From Streptomyces sp. Ag109_O5-10 (lineage in GTDB: Bacteria; Actinomycetota; Actinomycetes; Streptomycetales; Streptomycetaceae): 64,000 nucleotides of DNA. The notes below the pieces were generated by a model. The model was not told the DNA's origin. It was given only the letters and a program-made list of their open reading frames with translations, and did no database searches. Positions 1 through 8,602 of the stretch are shown here, one piece after another. The position numbers were made by a program, and so were the translations under genes. Position 1 is the first letter of the stretch, and every line of letters starts with the position of its first letter. Location of the stretch: NCBI RefSeq assembly GCF_900105755.1, contig NZ_FNTQ01000001.1:4774001-4838000 (forward strand), read 5' to 3'.

Positions 1-201
1 CCTCCTTTAATCGGTGGCGGCCAACTCGGCTCAAGGGCACAGTTGTTGTGTCAGCCCATGAGCCGGGAGAGGAGCCGGACGATGTCCATGCACGACAGTA
101 CGTCCCGCTCCCGTCAGGGCAGCCGTCGGCGGATCGCCGTGTAGCTGCCCGGGGCGGCCGCTTCGAGCACGCGACGTCGCTCTCGCGTGGGCCGCCCACC
201 C

Positions 202-289
<88 letters not shown>

Positions 290-325
290 CAGAACTTGTG
301 AGCGTGCAGAGACAAAGGACGGGCC

Positions 326-1123
326 TCAGCCCAGCAGACGCTCCACGACCACCGCGATCCCGTCCTCCTCGTTGGAAGACGTCACCTCGTCGGCCACGGC
401 CTTCAGCTCCTCATGGGCGTTGGCCATGGCCACCCCCCGAGCAGCCCAGGCGAACATCGGGATGTCGTTCGGCATGTCGCCGAAGGCGATCGTGTCGGTG
501 GACCTGAGGCCCAGCCGACGCGCGGCCAGGGAGAGACCCGTTGCCTTCGAGAGACCGAGCGGGAGCAGCTCCACGATGCCCTCGCCCGCCATGGCCACCG
601 TGACGAACCCGCCGGCCGCCTGCCGGGCTGCTTCCGCGAGTTCGTCGTCGGACAGCTGCGGGTGCTGTATGTAGATCTTGTTCAGCGGCGCCGCCCAGAG
701 GTCGGCGACGTCCGTGAAGGGGGTCGACGGGAGATGACCCGTCACCGCGTACCCCGGCCCCACCAGCACGTCGCCGTCGAGACCGTCACGGCTCGCCGCC
801 AGGTACAGCGGACCGACCTCCGCCTCGATCTTCGCGAGGGCGACCCCGGCCAGCTGCCGGTCCAGCGTCACGGAGGTGAGGAGGCGGTGCGCTCCGGCGT
901 CGTACACCTGCGCGCCCTGGCCGCAGACGGCGAGGCCCTCGTAGCCGAGGTCGTCGAGGATGTGCCGGGTCCAGGGGACCGCGCGGCCGGTGACGACGAT
1001 GTGCGCGGCGCCCGCCGCGGTGGCCGCGGCGAGCGCTTCACGGGTGCGCGGGGAGACCGACTCGTCGGAGCGCAGCAGCGTCCCGTCCAGGTCGGTGGCG
1101 ATCAGCCCGTAGGGGAAGCTCAC
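326..1123 (-). CDS. HAD-family (Cof-type) phosphatase
   Basis: A 265-aa cytoplasmic phosphatase of the HAD superfamily, Cof/YbiV-like subgroup, which usually dephosphorylates sugar phosphates or flavin phosphates; the substrate cannot be read from sequence. The four HAD motifs are visible: nucleophile DLDGTLL about 10 residues from the N-terminus, VVTGR (motif II), LSKATGLSLAA with the motif III lysine, and FGDMPNDIPMF (motif IV). The cap between motifs II and III is the C2 type expected for Cof proteins. The start is the GTG whose last two bases fall in the serS stop (GTGA overlap), so translation is probably coupled to serS. A longer upstream reading is possible but would lie wholly inside serS. 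Confidence 0.9.
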   Translation of the reverse strand: MSFPYGLIATDLDGTLLRSDESVSPRTREALAAATAAGAAHIVVTGRAVPWTRHILDDLGYEGLAVCGQGAQVYDAGAHRLLTSVTLDRQLAGVALAKIEAEVGPLYLAASRDGLDGDVLVGPGYAVTGHLPSTPFTDVADLWAAPLNKIYIQHPQLSDDELAEAARQAAGGFVTVAMAGEGIVELLPLGLSKATGLSLAARRLGLRSTDTIAFGDMPNDIPMFAWAARGVAMANAHEELKAVADEVTSSNEEDGIAVVVERLLG

Positions 1124-2397
1124 CGGGACACCGGCTCCAGGACCTCCCGGCCGCCCAGGTACGGGCGCAGCACCTCGGGCACGTACACCGAGCCGTCGGC
1201 CTGCTGGTGGTTCTCCAGGATCGCCACGATGGTGCGCGGTACGGCGCACAGCGTGCCGTTGAGCGTGGCCAGCGGCCTGACCTGCTTGCCGTCGCGGACC
1301 CGGATGGACAGCCGGCGGGACTGGAACTCGGTGCAGTCCGACGTCGAGGTCAGCTCGCGGTACTTGCCCTGGGTCGGGATCCACGCCTCGCAGTCGAACT
1401 TGCGGGCGGCCGAGGCGCCGAGGTCACCGGTGGCGACGTCGATGACGCGGAACGGCAGCTCCAGCGAGGTCAGCCACTGCTTCTCCCAGGCCAGCAGCCG
1501 CTGGTGCTCCGCCTCCGAGTCCTCGGGGGCGACGTAGGAGAACATCTCCACCTTGTCGAACTGGTGGACGCGGAAGATGCCCTTGGTGTCCTTGCCGTGC
1601 GAGCCGGCCTCGCGGCGGAAGCAGGGGGAGAAACCGGCGTAGCGGAGGGGCAGGCGCTCCGCTTCGATGATCTCGTCCATGTGGTACGCGGCGAGCGGGA
1701 CCTCGGACGTGCCGACCAGGTAGAGGTCGTCCTTGTCGAGGTGGTAGACGTCCTGGGCCGCCTGGCCGAGGAAGCCGGTGCCCGCCATGGACTGCGGGCG
1801 GACCAGCGCCGGGGTCAGCATCGGCGTGAAGCCGGCCTCGGTGGCCTGGGCGATCGCCGCGTTGACGAGCGCCAGCTCGAGCAGGGCGCCGACGCCGGTC
1901 AGGAAGTAGAAGCGGGAGCCGGAGACCTTGGCGCCGCGCTCGACGTCGATCGCGCCGAGCAGCTGGCCCAGCTCCAGGTGGTCCTTGGGCTCGAATCCCT
2001 CGGCGCCGAAGTCACGGATCACGCCGTGCTCCTCGAGGGTGACGAAGTCCTCCTCACCGCCGACGGGCACGTCGGGGTGGACGAGGTTGCCGAGCCGGAG
2101 CAGCAGCTCATGGGTCTCGGCGTCGGCCGCGTCGCGCTCGGCGTCGGCGGTCTTGACGTCGGCGGCGAGCTGACCGGCCTTCTTCAGCAGCTCGGCCTTC
2201 TCGTCGCCGGAGGCCTTGGGGATCAGCTTGCCGAGCGACTTCTGCTCGTTGCGCAGCTCGTCGAAGCGGACGCCGGAGGACCTGCGCCGCTCGTCGGCGG
2301 AGAGCAGGGCGTCGACGAGCGCGACGTCCTCTCCACGGGCGCGCTGGGAGGCGCGCACACGGTCGGGGTCCTCACGGAGCAGGCGAAGGTCAATCAC
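1120..2397 (-). CDS. serS: Seryl-tRNA synthetase
   Basis: A 425-aa class II aminoacyl-tRNA synthetase that charges tRNA-Ser with serine; the length is usual for bacterial SerRS. Residues about 1-110 form the tRNA-binding antiparallel coiled-coil arm (charged segments such as EKAELLKKAGQLAADVKTAD). The catalytic domain follows with class II motif 2 (FRREAGSHGKDTKGIFRVHQF) and motif 3 near the C-terminus (NGTLCAVPRTIVAILENHQ). The start is GTG at 2397, opening VIDLRLLREDPDRVR, the typical SerRS N-terminus; an upstream in-frame start would add 14 atypical residues. The gene overlaps the downstream phosphatase by four bases. Three serine tRNA genes lie in this window. Confidence 0.97.
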   Translation of the reverse strand: MIDLRLLREDPDRVRASQRARGEDVALVDALLSADERRRSSGVRFDELRNEQKSLGKLIPKASGDEKAELLKKAGQLAADVKTADAERDAADAETHELLLRLGNLVHPDVPVGGEEDFVTLEEHGVIRDFGAEGFEPKDHLELGQLLGAIDVERGAKVSGSRFYFLTGVGALLELALVNAAIAQATEAGFTPMLTPALVRPQSMAGTGFLGQAAQDVYHLDKDDLYLVGTSEVPLAAYHMDEIIEAERLPLRYAGFSPCFRREAGSHGKDTKGIFRVHQFDKVEMFSYVAPEDSEAEHQRLLAWEKQWLTSLELPFRVIDVATGDLGASAARKFDCEAWIPTQGKYRELTSTSDCTEFQSRRLSIRVRDGKQVRPLATLNGTLCAVPRTIVAILENHQQADGSVYVPEVLRPYLGGREVLEPVSR

Positions 2398-2591
2398 GGA
2401 CCCAAGGCTACCGGTGTGGGGTCGCCGCCCACGAATCACTATTCACCCGCGTTCCGAATCGCGGCTTAGGTTCCGCTATGGGGGAATTGCCGAGTGTGTC
2501 AATAGAAAGTGTCTCACTCCCCGGGACGGGGCAAACGTGCGGCCTGCGGTTGACTGGATTCCCTTGTGGAGGCCGGGACTTGGCAGCTTGG

Positions 2592-2904
2592 TTGTCCACA
2601 GGAACCCGCGCCCTCCCGAGAGTTATCCACAGGGTGTGTGGATGAGGTGTGGACTCCGGAATCGATCACTCCGCGCGCGGGGCGTGAAGAGAGGAATTCC
2701 CGCATCAAACCGGGACAACGCCGTCTTTCGAGTGGAAAGGCGTCGCTCCAAAAGATGAACCATGGGAAACGAGTGGACGAAGGGTGATGCGGGTGGGTGG
2801 TGCCGGGCCGACGGCTTGTGGGCCGATTTGTCGACAGGCTCATGCGTCACTGTCGACTTGTCCCCAGGTCGAGATGGGCACCTGTGGATAACCCCTGTGG
2901 ATAA
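2592..2904. promoter_or_regulatory. Cluster of DnaA-box-like 9-mers between serS and pheA
   Basis: The 530-bp gap between serS and pheA has no gene but holds a group of sites close to the DnaA box TTATCCACA / TTGTCCACA. Forward copies are TTGTCCACA at 2592-2600 and TTATCCACA at 2623-2631, with degenerate TTGTCGACA at 2828-2836 and TTGTCCCCA at 2858-2866. Inverted copies are TGTGGATGA at 2637-2645 (one mismatch) and two perfect TGTGGATAA at 2883-2891 and 2896-2904, 13 bp apart. The surrounding DNA is less GC-rich than the genes. No dnaA or dnaN gene is nearby, so this is not the main oriC. It could titrate DnaA or put pheA or serS under DnaA control. Confidence 0.7.
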
Positions 2905-2927
2905 CGAAGATATGAGGGTACGACCGG

Positions 2928-3863
2928 CTAGAAACGGCCGTCCTGGCAGCGCGCCACCCAGTCCGAGGCCGCCACGAACTCCTCGTCCGACGTCCCCGCC
3001 AGCGTGGGCCCCACGGTCTCGCCCGGTCCGACGTCCGCCCTCGGATAGGAGCCGAGGAACCGCACCTGGCGGCAGATCCGCTTCAGCCCCATCAGTGCCT
3101 CCGCCACCCGCCGGTCGGAGATGTGGCCCTCGGCGTCGATGCAGAAGCAGTAGTTGCCGATGCCGGCGCCGGTCGGCCGGGACTGCAGCAGCATGAGGTT
3201 GATGCCCCGGGTGGCGAACTCGCCGAGCAGGTCGCGCAGCCCACCGGGGTGGTCGTCGTTCTGCCAGAGCACCACCGACGTCTTGTCCGCGCCGGTCGGG
3301 GCCGCGGGCCGGGCCGGGCGGCCGACCAGGACGAACCGGGTCTGCGCGTTCTCCGCGTCATGGATCCCGGTCTCCAGGGCCTCCAGGCCGTACCGCTCGG
3401 CCGCGAACTCACCCGCGAAGGCCGCGTCGTAACGGCCCTCCTGGACCAGGCGGGCACCGTCCGCGTTCGAGGCGGCGGACTCCCAGACGGCGTCCGGGAG
3501 GTGGGCCCGCAGCCAGTTGCGGACCTGCGGCTGGGCGACCGGATGGGCGGTCACCGTCTTGATCTCGGAGAGCTTGGTGCCGGGGCGGACCAGCAGCGCG
3601 AAGGTGATCGACAGCAGCACCTCGCGGTAGATCATCAGCGGCCTGCCGGCGACCAGTTCGTCGAGGGTCGTGGTGACCCCGCCCTCGACGGAGTTCTCGA
3701 TCGGCACGAACGCGGCCTCGGCCTCACCGTTGCGCACGGCGTCCAGCGCGGACTGGACGGAGACGTACGGGATGAGCTCCCGGGTGGCGGCCTCCGGAAG
3801 CGTGCGCAGGGCGACTTCGGTGAAGGTGCCTTCGGGACCGAGATACGCATAGCTCGCTGGCAT
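2928..3863 (-). CDS. pheA: Prephenate dehydratase
   Basis: A 311-aa monofunctional prephenate dehydratase that turns prephenate into phenylpyruvate for phenylalanine synthesis. The N-terminal PDT domain (about 1-180) opens AYLGPEGTFTEVAL and holds the signature IPIENSVEGGVTTTLDEL. A C-terminal ACT regulatory domain (about 200-285) contains the phenylalanine-binding segments GGLRDLLGEFATRGINL and LLQSRPTG, then NYCFCIDAEGH, so feedback inhibition by Phe is expected. The ATG at 3863 is chosen because it starts MPASYAYLGPEG as in homologues; the 36 in-frame codons further upstream look non-coding. A tandem direct repeat lies about 95 bp upstream and DnaA-box-like sites lie just downstream. Confidence 0.96.
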   Translation of the reverse strand: MPASYAYLGPEGTFTEVALRTLPEAATRELIPYVSVQSALDAVRNGEAEAAFVPIENSVEGGVTTTLDELVAGRPLMIYREVLLSITFALLVRPGTKLSEIKTVTAHPVAQPQVRNWLRAHLPDAVWESAASNADGARLVQEGRYDAAFAGEFAAERYGLEALETGIHDAENAQTRFVLVGRPARPAAPTGADKTSVVLWQNDDHPGGLRDLLGEFATRGINLMLLQSRPTGAGIGNYCFCIDAEGHISDRRVAEALMGLKRICRQVRFLGSYPRADVGPGETVGPTLAGTSDEEFVAASDWVARCQDGRF

Positions 3864-3955
3864 GTCCCTCACCCTAATGGGCGCAGGGAGACGCGGCTCA
3901 CTTGTCTCATCGGATCCACTCGACCGGGTGGTTTGAAACCCGGAAACGTACCAAT

Positions 3956-3990
3956 AGTGATCAGAAACCACTTAGTGATCAGTAACCACT
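3956..3990. repeat. Tandem 17-bp direct repeat upstream of pheA
   Basis: Two copies of AGTGATCAGNAACCACT (3956-3972 and 3974-3990, one mismatch) are spaced 18 bp apart. Each copy is an imperfect palindrome with AGTG...CACT ends. They sit 93-127 bp upstream of the pheA start and just past the end of the peroxidase gene, where an operator would be expected. Confidence 0.6.
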
Positions 3991-4015
3991 CGGGTATCGC
4001 TGCGACAGGCGGATG

Positions 4016-5296
4016 TCACCCCTCCAGCAGCCGCTGCCCCACGTACTCCCCGGCGGCCGCACCGCCCGGCACCGCGAACAGACCGCTCGCCTCGTGCCGG
4101 ATGTACTGCGAGAGCGCGTCCCCGCGGTCCAGCTTCCGCTGCAGCGGCACGAACCCGCGCAGCGGGTCCGCCTGCCAGCAGACGAAGAGCAGCCCCGCGT
4201 CCGGCGTCCCGGCCGCGTCGATGCCGTCGTGGTACGAGAACGGGCGCCGCAGGATCGCCGCGCCCCCGTTCTGGTCGGGCCGGGTGATCCGGGCATGCGC
4301 GTTGATCGGGACGACGTACTCCCCGTCCGCCCTGGCCTTCTCCAGGTCCATCGCCGTCGTCTCGGTGCCCCCGGTCAGCGGCGCCCCGTTCGACTTCTTG
4401 CGCCCGATCACGTTCTCCTGGGCCGCGAGCGACAGCTTCTCCCAGTCGTCGAGGAGCATGCGGATCCGGCGTACGACGGCGTAGGAGCCGTTCGCCATCC
4501 ACGCGGGGTCGCTCGAACCGGTCGCCGGTACGAAGATCCGCCGGTCGAAGTCCGAGTCCGTCGGCTTCGGGTTGCGGGTGCCGTCCAGTTGGCCCATGAG
4601 GTTGCGGGCCGTCATGGGGTGCGCGGTGGCGCCCGGGGTGCGGTTGAAGCCGTTCATCTGCCAGCGGACCTTCGCCGCGCTGCCCGCGTCCTTCTGTATC
4701 GCCCGCAGGGCGTGGAAGGCGACCAGGGCGTCGTCGGCGCCGATCTGCACCCACAGGTCGCCGTTGCTCCGCGACCTGTCGAGGTGGTCCGAGGAGAAGT
4801 CGGGCAGTGGGTCCAGCGAGGAGGGCCGCTGTTTCTCCAGGCCGGTACGGGTGAAGAAGCTGTTGCCGAAGCCGAAGGTGACCGTCAGCGCCGAGGGGCC
4901 CGCGTCTCGGGCCACGTACGTGTCGTCCTGCGTCGTCGGCTCGCCCGCCATCAGCCGCTCGGCCGTCGTCGACCAGCGGCGCAGCAGCGCGGCGGCCTCG
5001 GTACGGCCCGCGCCCGCCGCCAGGTCGAAGGCGACGAGATGGCCGCGCGCCTGGAGGCCCTCCGTGATGCCCGGCTGATGTTTCCCGTGAAACATCGCCC
5101 GGCCGGAGCCGACCGAGCTGAGCGGGGTGGCCTGGGCGGGGGCGGCCGCGTAGCCGACGCCCGCGCCCGCCGCGCCGAGTACGAGCCCGGTGGCTCCTGC
5201 GGTGCCGAGCAGTGCACGACGGCTGACGCCCCCGGCCGGGGGAGCCTCGGCGGCTGCGGTGCGGTCCTCGGTGACGGACTGGGACTGTTCGGGCAT
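4016..5296 (-). CDS. Tat-exported DyP-type heme peroxidase
   Basis: A 426-aa dye-decolorizing peroxidase of the EfeB-like class that uses heme and H2O2 outside the cell. The N-terminus carries a twin-arginine signal (SRRALLGTAGATGLVLGAAGAG, around residues 25-46). The DyP hallmark GxxDG appears as GQLDGTRNP, and a C-terminal segment around NAHAR in VPINAHARITRPDQ is where the proximal heme His is expected. Length and order fit the family. It is the last gene of a leftward series with copper-handling genes, 8 bp after the CopC-CopD stop. Exported DyP genes are often found beside copper or iron uptake genes, so a role in cell-surface redox and metal handling is plausible. No EfeU/EfeO partner is visible. 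Confidence 0.92.
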   Translation of the reverse strand: MPEQSQSVTEDRTAAAEAPPAGGVSRRALLGTAGATGLVLGAAGAGVGYAAAPAQATPLSSVGSGRAMFHGKHQPGITEGLQARGHLVAFDLAAGAGRTEAAALLRRWSTTAERLMAGEPTTQDDTYVARDAGPSALTVTFGFGNSFFTRTGLEKQRPSSLDPLPDFSSDHLDRSRSNGDLWVQIGADDALVAFHALRAIQKDAGSAAKVRWQMNGFNRTPGATAHPMTARNLMGQLDGTRNPKPTDSDFDRRIFVPATGSSDPAWMANGSYAVVRRIRMLLDDWEKLSLAAQENVIGRKKSNGAPLTGGTETTAMDLEKARADGEYVVPINAHARITRPDQNGGAAILRRPFSYHDGIDAAGTPDAGLLFVCWQADPLRGFVPLQRKLDRGDALSQYIRHEASGLFAVPGGAAAGEYVGQRLLEG

Positions 5297-5304
5297 GGTG
5301 CGGT

Positions 5305-7323
5305 TCAGCCGATCTGCGCGCTCTTGGAGACGGTCACCTGGTCGATGTCGGAGGTCCGCACGGTGACGGAGACCTTCCAGTCGCCGGCGATGGGGATCTG
5401 CACCCCGTTGGCCGCCCAGTGTCCGGTGGTGATGTGGTCGGGGGTGACCGGAATCGGACCGAGCTTCTTGGCATCGAGGGTGAAGGCGACCTTCACCTCG
5501 GGGATGTCGAAGGCCCGCCCGTTGGGACGCTGGACGTAGACGTGCATCTCGTTGCTGCCGACGGTCGCGGGGTCCAGGTCGACGCGGACGACGCCCTTGC
5601 CGTCCTTGCCGCCGGTGTCGAAGGACATGTCGAGGGTCAGCGCGCCCGACGACGAGTTCGACGCGGAAGAGGACGAGGCGGCCGCGGTGGCGGCCTTGGC
5701 GTCCTGCTCGGTACGGCCGGGCTCGGTCTGCGTCAGCACGGTCGTGACCGCGAGCAGGGCGACGGCGACCCCGGCCTCGGCCAGCACCGAGCGGCGCAGG
5801 CCGAAGCGATGCGGGTCGCCGTCCCGGAGCCGCTTCTGGCGGGCGGTCTCCATGGCGGACTGCTGCCGGGCGAGCTGGGCGGCCCGCTCGGGGTCGTCGC
5901 CGGTGGCCGTGGCCCTGCCCGGGACACCGGTGCCACTCGATACGGCCGAGACGGCGGGAACACCGGTGCCGGACCTGGTGGCCTTGCCGGAGGCCTCCTT
6001 CGTGGCAGCAGACGCCTTGACCGTCTCCTTCGCCTCCGACTCCTCTGACTCCTCCGGCTCTTCCTCCCCGGTCTCTTCGACGGCCTCCGTCACCCCCGCG
6101 GCCACGAGCCGCCCCGTCCACCGTCGCGAGATGGACGCGATGCCGACGAGCAGGGCCACGAGCCCGATCTTGACCAGCAGCAGCTCGCCGTACGCCGTGT
6201 CGGTGAACGCCGACCAGGAGCCGAGCTGGCGCCAGGACTGGTAGACGCCGGTGGCGACCAGCGCGAGCACCGACCCGAAGGCGAGCCGGGAGAAGCGCTG
6301 TACGGCGGCGGACTCGACCGGGGTGTCGGCGGGCGCCCGGTAGAGGGCGACCAGCAGGGCGGTGAGCCCGCCCAGCCAGGCGGCGACGGCGAGCAGGTGG
6401 ATGACGTCGACCGGCATCGCGATGCCCGGCTGGAGCCCGGTGGAGGCGTGCTCGGCCATGGCCCAGCTCGCCGCGAGTCCGGCGGCCACGACGGCCCCGC
6501 CGACGGCCAGCCCGAAGGTCAGGTCGCGCTTCTCCTCGTCCTCGCGCTTGTCGTAGGCGCCGAACAGCACGGCGATGAAGAGGGCGGCCGCCGCGAGCAG
6601 CAGCAGCCGGGAGACCAGGGCCGCCCCGGGCTTGGTCTGCAGCACCTGGCCGAGGAGGTTCAGGTCGAAGATGTCGCCGACGCTGCCGGAGGTCGTGTAG
6701 GAGCCGCGCAGGAGCAGCAGCCAGAGGGTGGCCGCGGTGAGCGTCAGCCAGCCGACGACGACCAGGCGCTGCATGGCCCGTACCCCGGATCCGCGCTGCC
6801 AGCAGCCGAGGACGAAGGCGGCGCCGCCGACGAGAACGATGTACCCGGCGTAGGACATGTACCGCCCGAAGCCGTAGAGCCAGCCGACGACCCCGCCGCC
6901 CGCCTCCTGGTCCCCGACCGAGGCGACGGTCTTGGAGGGCGCCCCGACGGAGAAGGTGAAGGCACCGGCGACGGGGTGGCTGTCCGCCGAGACGACCTGC
7001 CAGGCGACGGTGTACGTGCCCTTGCCCAGCCCGCTCTTGAGCTGCACGCCGTACGTCGTCCCGCTCAGGTTGTCGGGCTTGGCCAGGTCGACCCGCTTGC
7101 CCTGGGGGTCGAGGACCCGGATCGAGTTGTTGTTCAACGACACGTTCTCGGAGAACGTGAGCGAGACCTGGTCGGGCGCCTTGGTGACCACCACCCCCTG
7201 CGAGGGGTCGCTGCCGGTCAGCGCGGCGTGTGCCGAGGCCGGCCCGGCGCCGGCCAGCAGCGCGCCGGTGACGGCGAGGAACAGCAGCACCACGGTGCGC
7301 AGGCGGGGGGTGATGGTCCGCAT
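5305..7323 (-). CDS. CopC-CopD fusion copper protein with YtkA-like C-terminus
   Basis: A 672-aa membrane protein. A signal peptide (about 1-32) ends before HAALTGSDPS, where the N-terminal His of mature CopC binds copper. The CopC beta-sandwich (about 33-130, with DSHPVAGAFTFSVG) is followed by eight or so hydrophobic helices of CopD type (about 145-400). Next come an acidic, Ser/Thr-rich cytoplasmic stretch (EETGEEEPEESEESEAKET), one more helix and an extracytoplasmic beta domain (about 570-670) resembling YtkA. Such fusions import or buffer copper. The start is ATG at 7323, preceded by GGGAGGA; a TTG one codon upstream is also possible. It lies in a run with PCuAC and SCO1 genes, which fits delivery of copper to cytochrome oxidase or secreted cuproenzymes. 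Confidence 0.9.
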   Translation of the reverse strand: MRTITPRLRTVVLLFLAVTGALLAGAGPASAHAALTGSDPSQGVVVTKAPDQVSLTFSENVSLNNNSIRVLDPQGKRVDLAKPDNLSGTTYGVQLKSGLGKGTYTVAWQVVSADSHPVAGAFTFSVGAPSKTVASVGDQEAGGGVVGWLYGFGRYMSYAGYIVLVGGAAFVLGCWQRGSGVRAMQRLVVVGWLTLTAATLWLLLLRGSYTTSGSVGDIFDLNLLGQVLQTKPGAALVSRLLLLAAAALFIAVLFGAYDKREDEEKRDLTFGLAVGGAVVAAGLAASWAMAEHASTGLQPGIAMPVDVIHLLAVAAWLGGLTALLVALYRAPADTPVESAAVQRFSRLAFGSVLALVATGVYQSWRQLGSWSAFTDTAYGELLLVKIGLVALLVGIASISRRWTGRLVAAGVTEAVEETGEEEPEESEESEAKETVKASAATKEASGKATRSGTGVPAVSAVSSGTGVPGRATATGDDPERAAQLARQQSAMETARQKRLRDGDPHRFGLRRSVLAEAGVAVALLAVTTVLTQTEPGRTEQDAKAATAAASSSSASNSSSGALTLDMSFDTGGKDGKGVVRVDLDPATVGSNEMHVYVQRPNGRAFDIPEVKVAFTLDAKKLGPIPVTPDHITTGHWAANGVQIPIAGDWKVSVTVRTSDIDQVTVSKSAQIG

Positions 7324-7339
7324 CAAGGTCGGTCCTCCC

Positions 7340-7837
7340 TCAGTGTCCGGTCGACGGGTTGTACGTGGCGGACTTCACCGGCATCTCGACGGTGAGCGGA
7401 CCGGATTCGGCGAACTTGAGTTTCAAGGTGATCGTGTCGCCCTGTTCCGGGCGGTGCTTCAGCTTCTCGAACATCAGATGGTTGCCACCACTTTTGAACA
7501 CGAGTTGACCGTGTGCGGGCACCTCGAAGGAGTGGACCTCTTCCATCGCCCCGCCGTTGGTCTCGTGCATCGTGATCTCACCGGCGGAGTCGCTGGTGAC
7601 GGAGGTGAGCTCGTCCTTCGTGCCGCCCCTGTTGGTGATCGTCAGGAATCCGGCGGCCATGTCGGCGGAGACCGGCTGGGGCATGTAGGAGGCGCCGACG
7701 GACAGCTCGGCCCCCGAGGAGCCCGAGGCCCCCGAGCCGCCGCAGCCCGCGAGGGCGAGCGCCCCCGCGACGGCTATCCCGGTCAGGGCGAGGCGTTTCC
7801 CGGGGTTGCCGGGGTTCCCGGCGTTCCTGGCTTTCAC
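7340..7837 (-). CDS. PCuAC-type copper chaperone lipoprotein
   Basis: A 165-aa secreted lipoprotein of the PCuAC (DUF461) family, periplasmic-type Cu(I) chaperones that help load the CuA site of cytochrome c oxidase. The lipobox is ALAGC about residue 33, followed by a Gly/Ser-rich linker. The family motif H(M)x10Mx21HxM can be traced: MHETNGGAMEEVHSF, then HLMFEKLKHRPEQGD. The GTG start overlaps the SCO1 stop (GTGA), indicating translational coupling. A PCuAC plus SCO1 pair is the standard CuA assembly set. Confidence 0.93.
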   Translation of the reverse strand: MKARNAGNPGNPGKRLALTGIAVAGALALAGCGGSGASGSSGAELSVGASYMPQPVSADMAAGFLTITNRGGTKDELTSVTSDSAGEITMHETNGGAMEEVHSFEVPAHGQLVFKSGGNHLMFEKLKHRPEQGDTITLKLKFAESGPLTVEMPVKSATYNPSTGH

Positions 7838-8490
7838 GGGTTCTCCCCCTTGATGAGCTTGGGGAGGTCCTTGGTGTAGTCGTCGACGGTGGCGTTCTCG
7901 CCGTACAGGACGTATCCGCCGTCGGTCCTCGGCGAGAACGCGATGACCTGGGTGCCGTGCACCGAGACGACCTTGCCGGTCTTCTTGTCCTTGTGGGTCG
8001 GCTCGATGGAGATGCCGAGGGTGCGGGCGCCGGCCTGGATGGTGGCGAAGTCGCCGGTCAGCCCGACGAAGCTCGGGTCGATGCCCTTGAGCCACTTGCC
8101 GAGCTCGGACGGGGTGTCGCGGGCCGGGTCGGTGGTGACGAACACGACCCGCAGCTTCGCCTGGTCGGCCTTGGACAGCGCCTTCTTGGCGACCGCGAGG
8201 TTGTTCATGGTCAGCGGGCAGACGTCGGGGCAGTGCGTGTAGCCGAAGTAGATCAGCGTCGGCCTGCCCTTGGTCTCCGCGCGCAGGTCGTACTTCTTGC
8301 CCTGGGTGTCGGTGAGCACCAGATCGGGCTTCTCGAACGGCGTGTCCAGGATGGTCGCGGCCTTGTTCGAGGTGTCCCCGGAGACCACGGTGACGGGTGA
8401 CTTCGCGTCGTTGTCGCCGCTGCCGCAGGCAGAGAGGGTCAGGGTGGCGGCGGCGAGCAGTGCGGCCGCGGCGAACGTCTTCTTGCGCAT
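7834..8490 (-). CDS. SCO1/SenC-family copper chaperone lipoprotein
   Basis: A 218-aa thioredoxin-fold protein anchored by a lipobox (TLSAC near residue 22). The copper-binding CxxxC is seen as THCPDVCPL and the third ligand His as VSVHGTQV, both conserved in SCO proteins. SCO1 passes copper to, or reduces, the CuA centre of cytochrome oxidase subunit II. ATG at 8490 is the only good start. It overlaps the PCuAC gene by four bases and probably heads a small operon running left through CopC-CopD. Confidence 0.94.
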   Translation of the reverse strand: MRKKTFAAAALLAAATLTLSACGSGDNDAKSPVTVVSGDTSNKAATILDTPFEKPDLVLTDTQGKKYDLRAETKGRPTLIYFGYTHCPDVCPLTMNNLAVAKKALSKADQAKLRVVFVTTDPARDTPSELGKWLKGIDPSFVGLTGDFATIQAGARTLGISIEPTHKDKKTGKVVSVHGTQVIAFSPRTDGGYVLYGENATVDDYTKDLPKLIKGENP

Positions 8491-8602
8491 ACGAAAATGT
8501 CCCAGATGTGAGAGATCCGGCGCGCACGGGGGGCCGTACGACAGCTGACCGACAGCTGTCACAGCGTCGCACGACCCCCCGTGCGCGTTACGGACGCGGA
8601 AC

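Noticed and set aside
2592..2904. Main chromosomal origin oriC
   Set aside because: Too few boxes and no dnaA, dnaN, rpmH or parAB genes around it.
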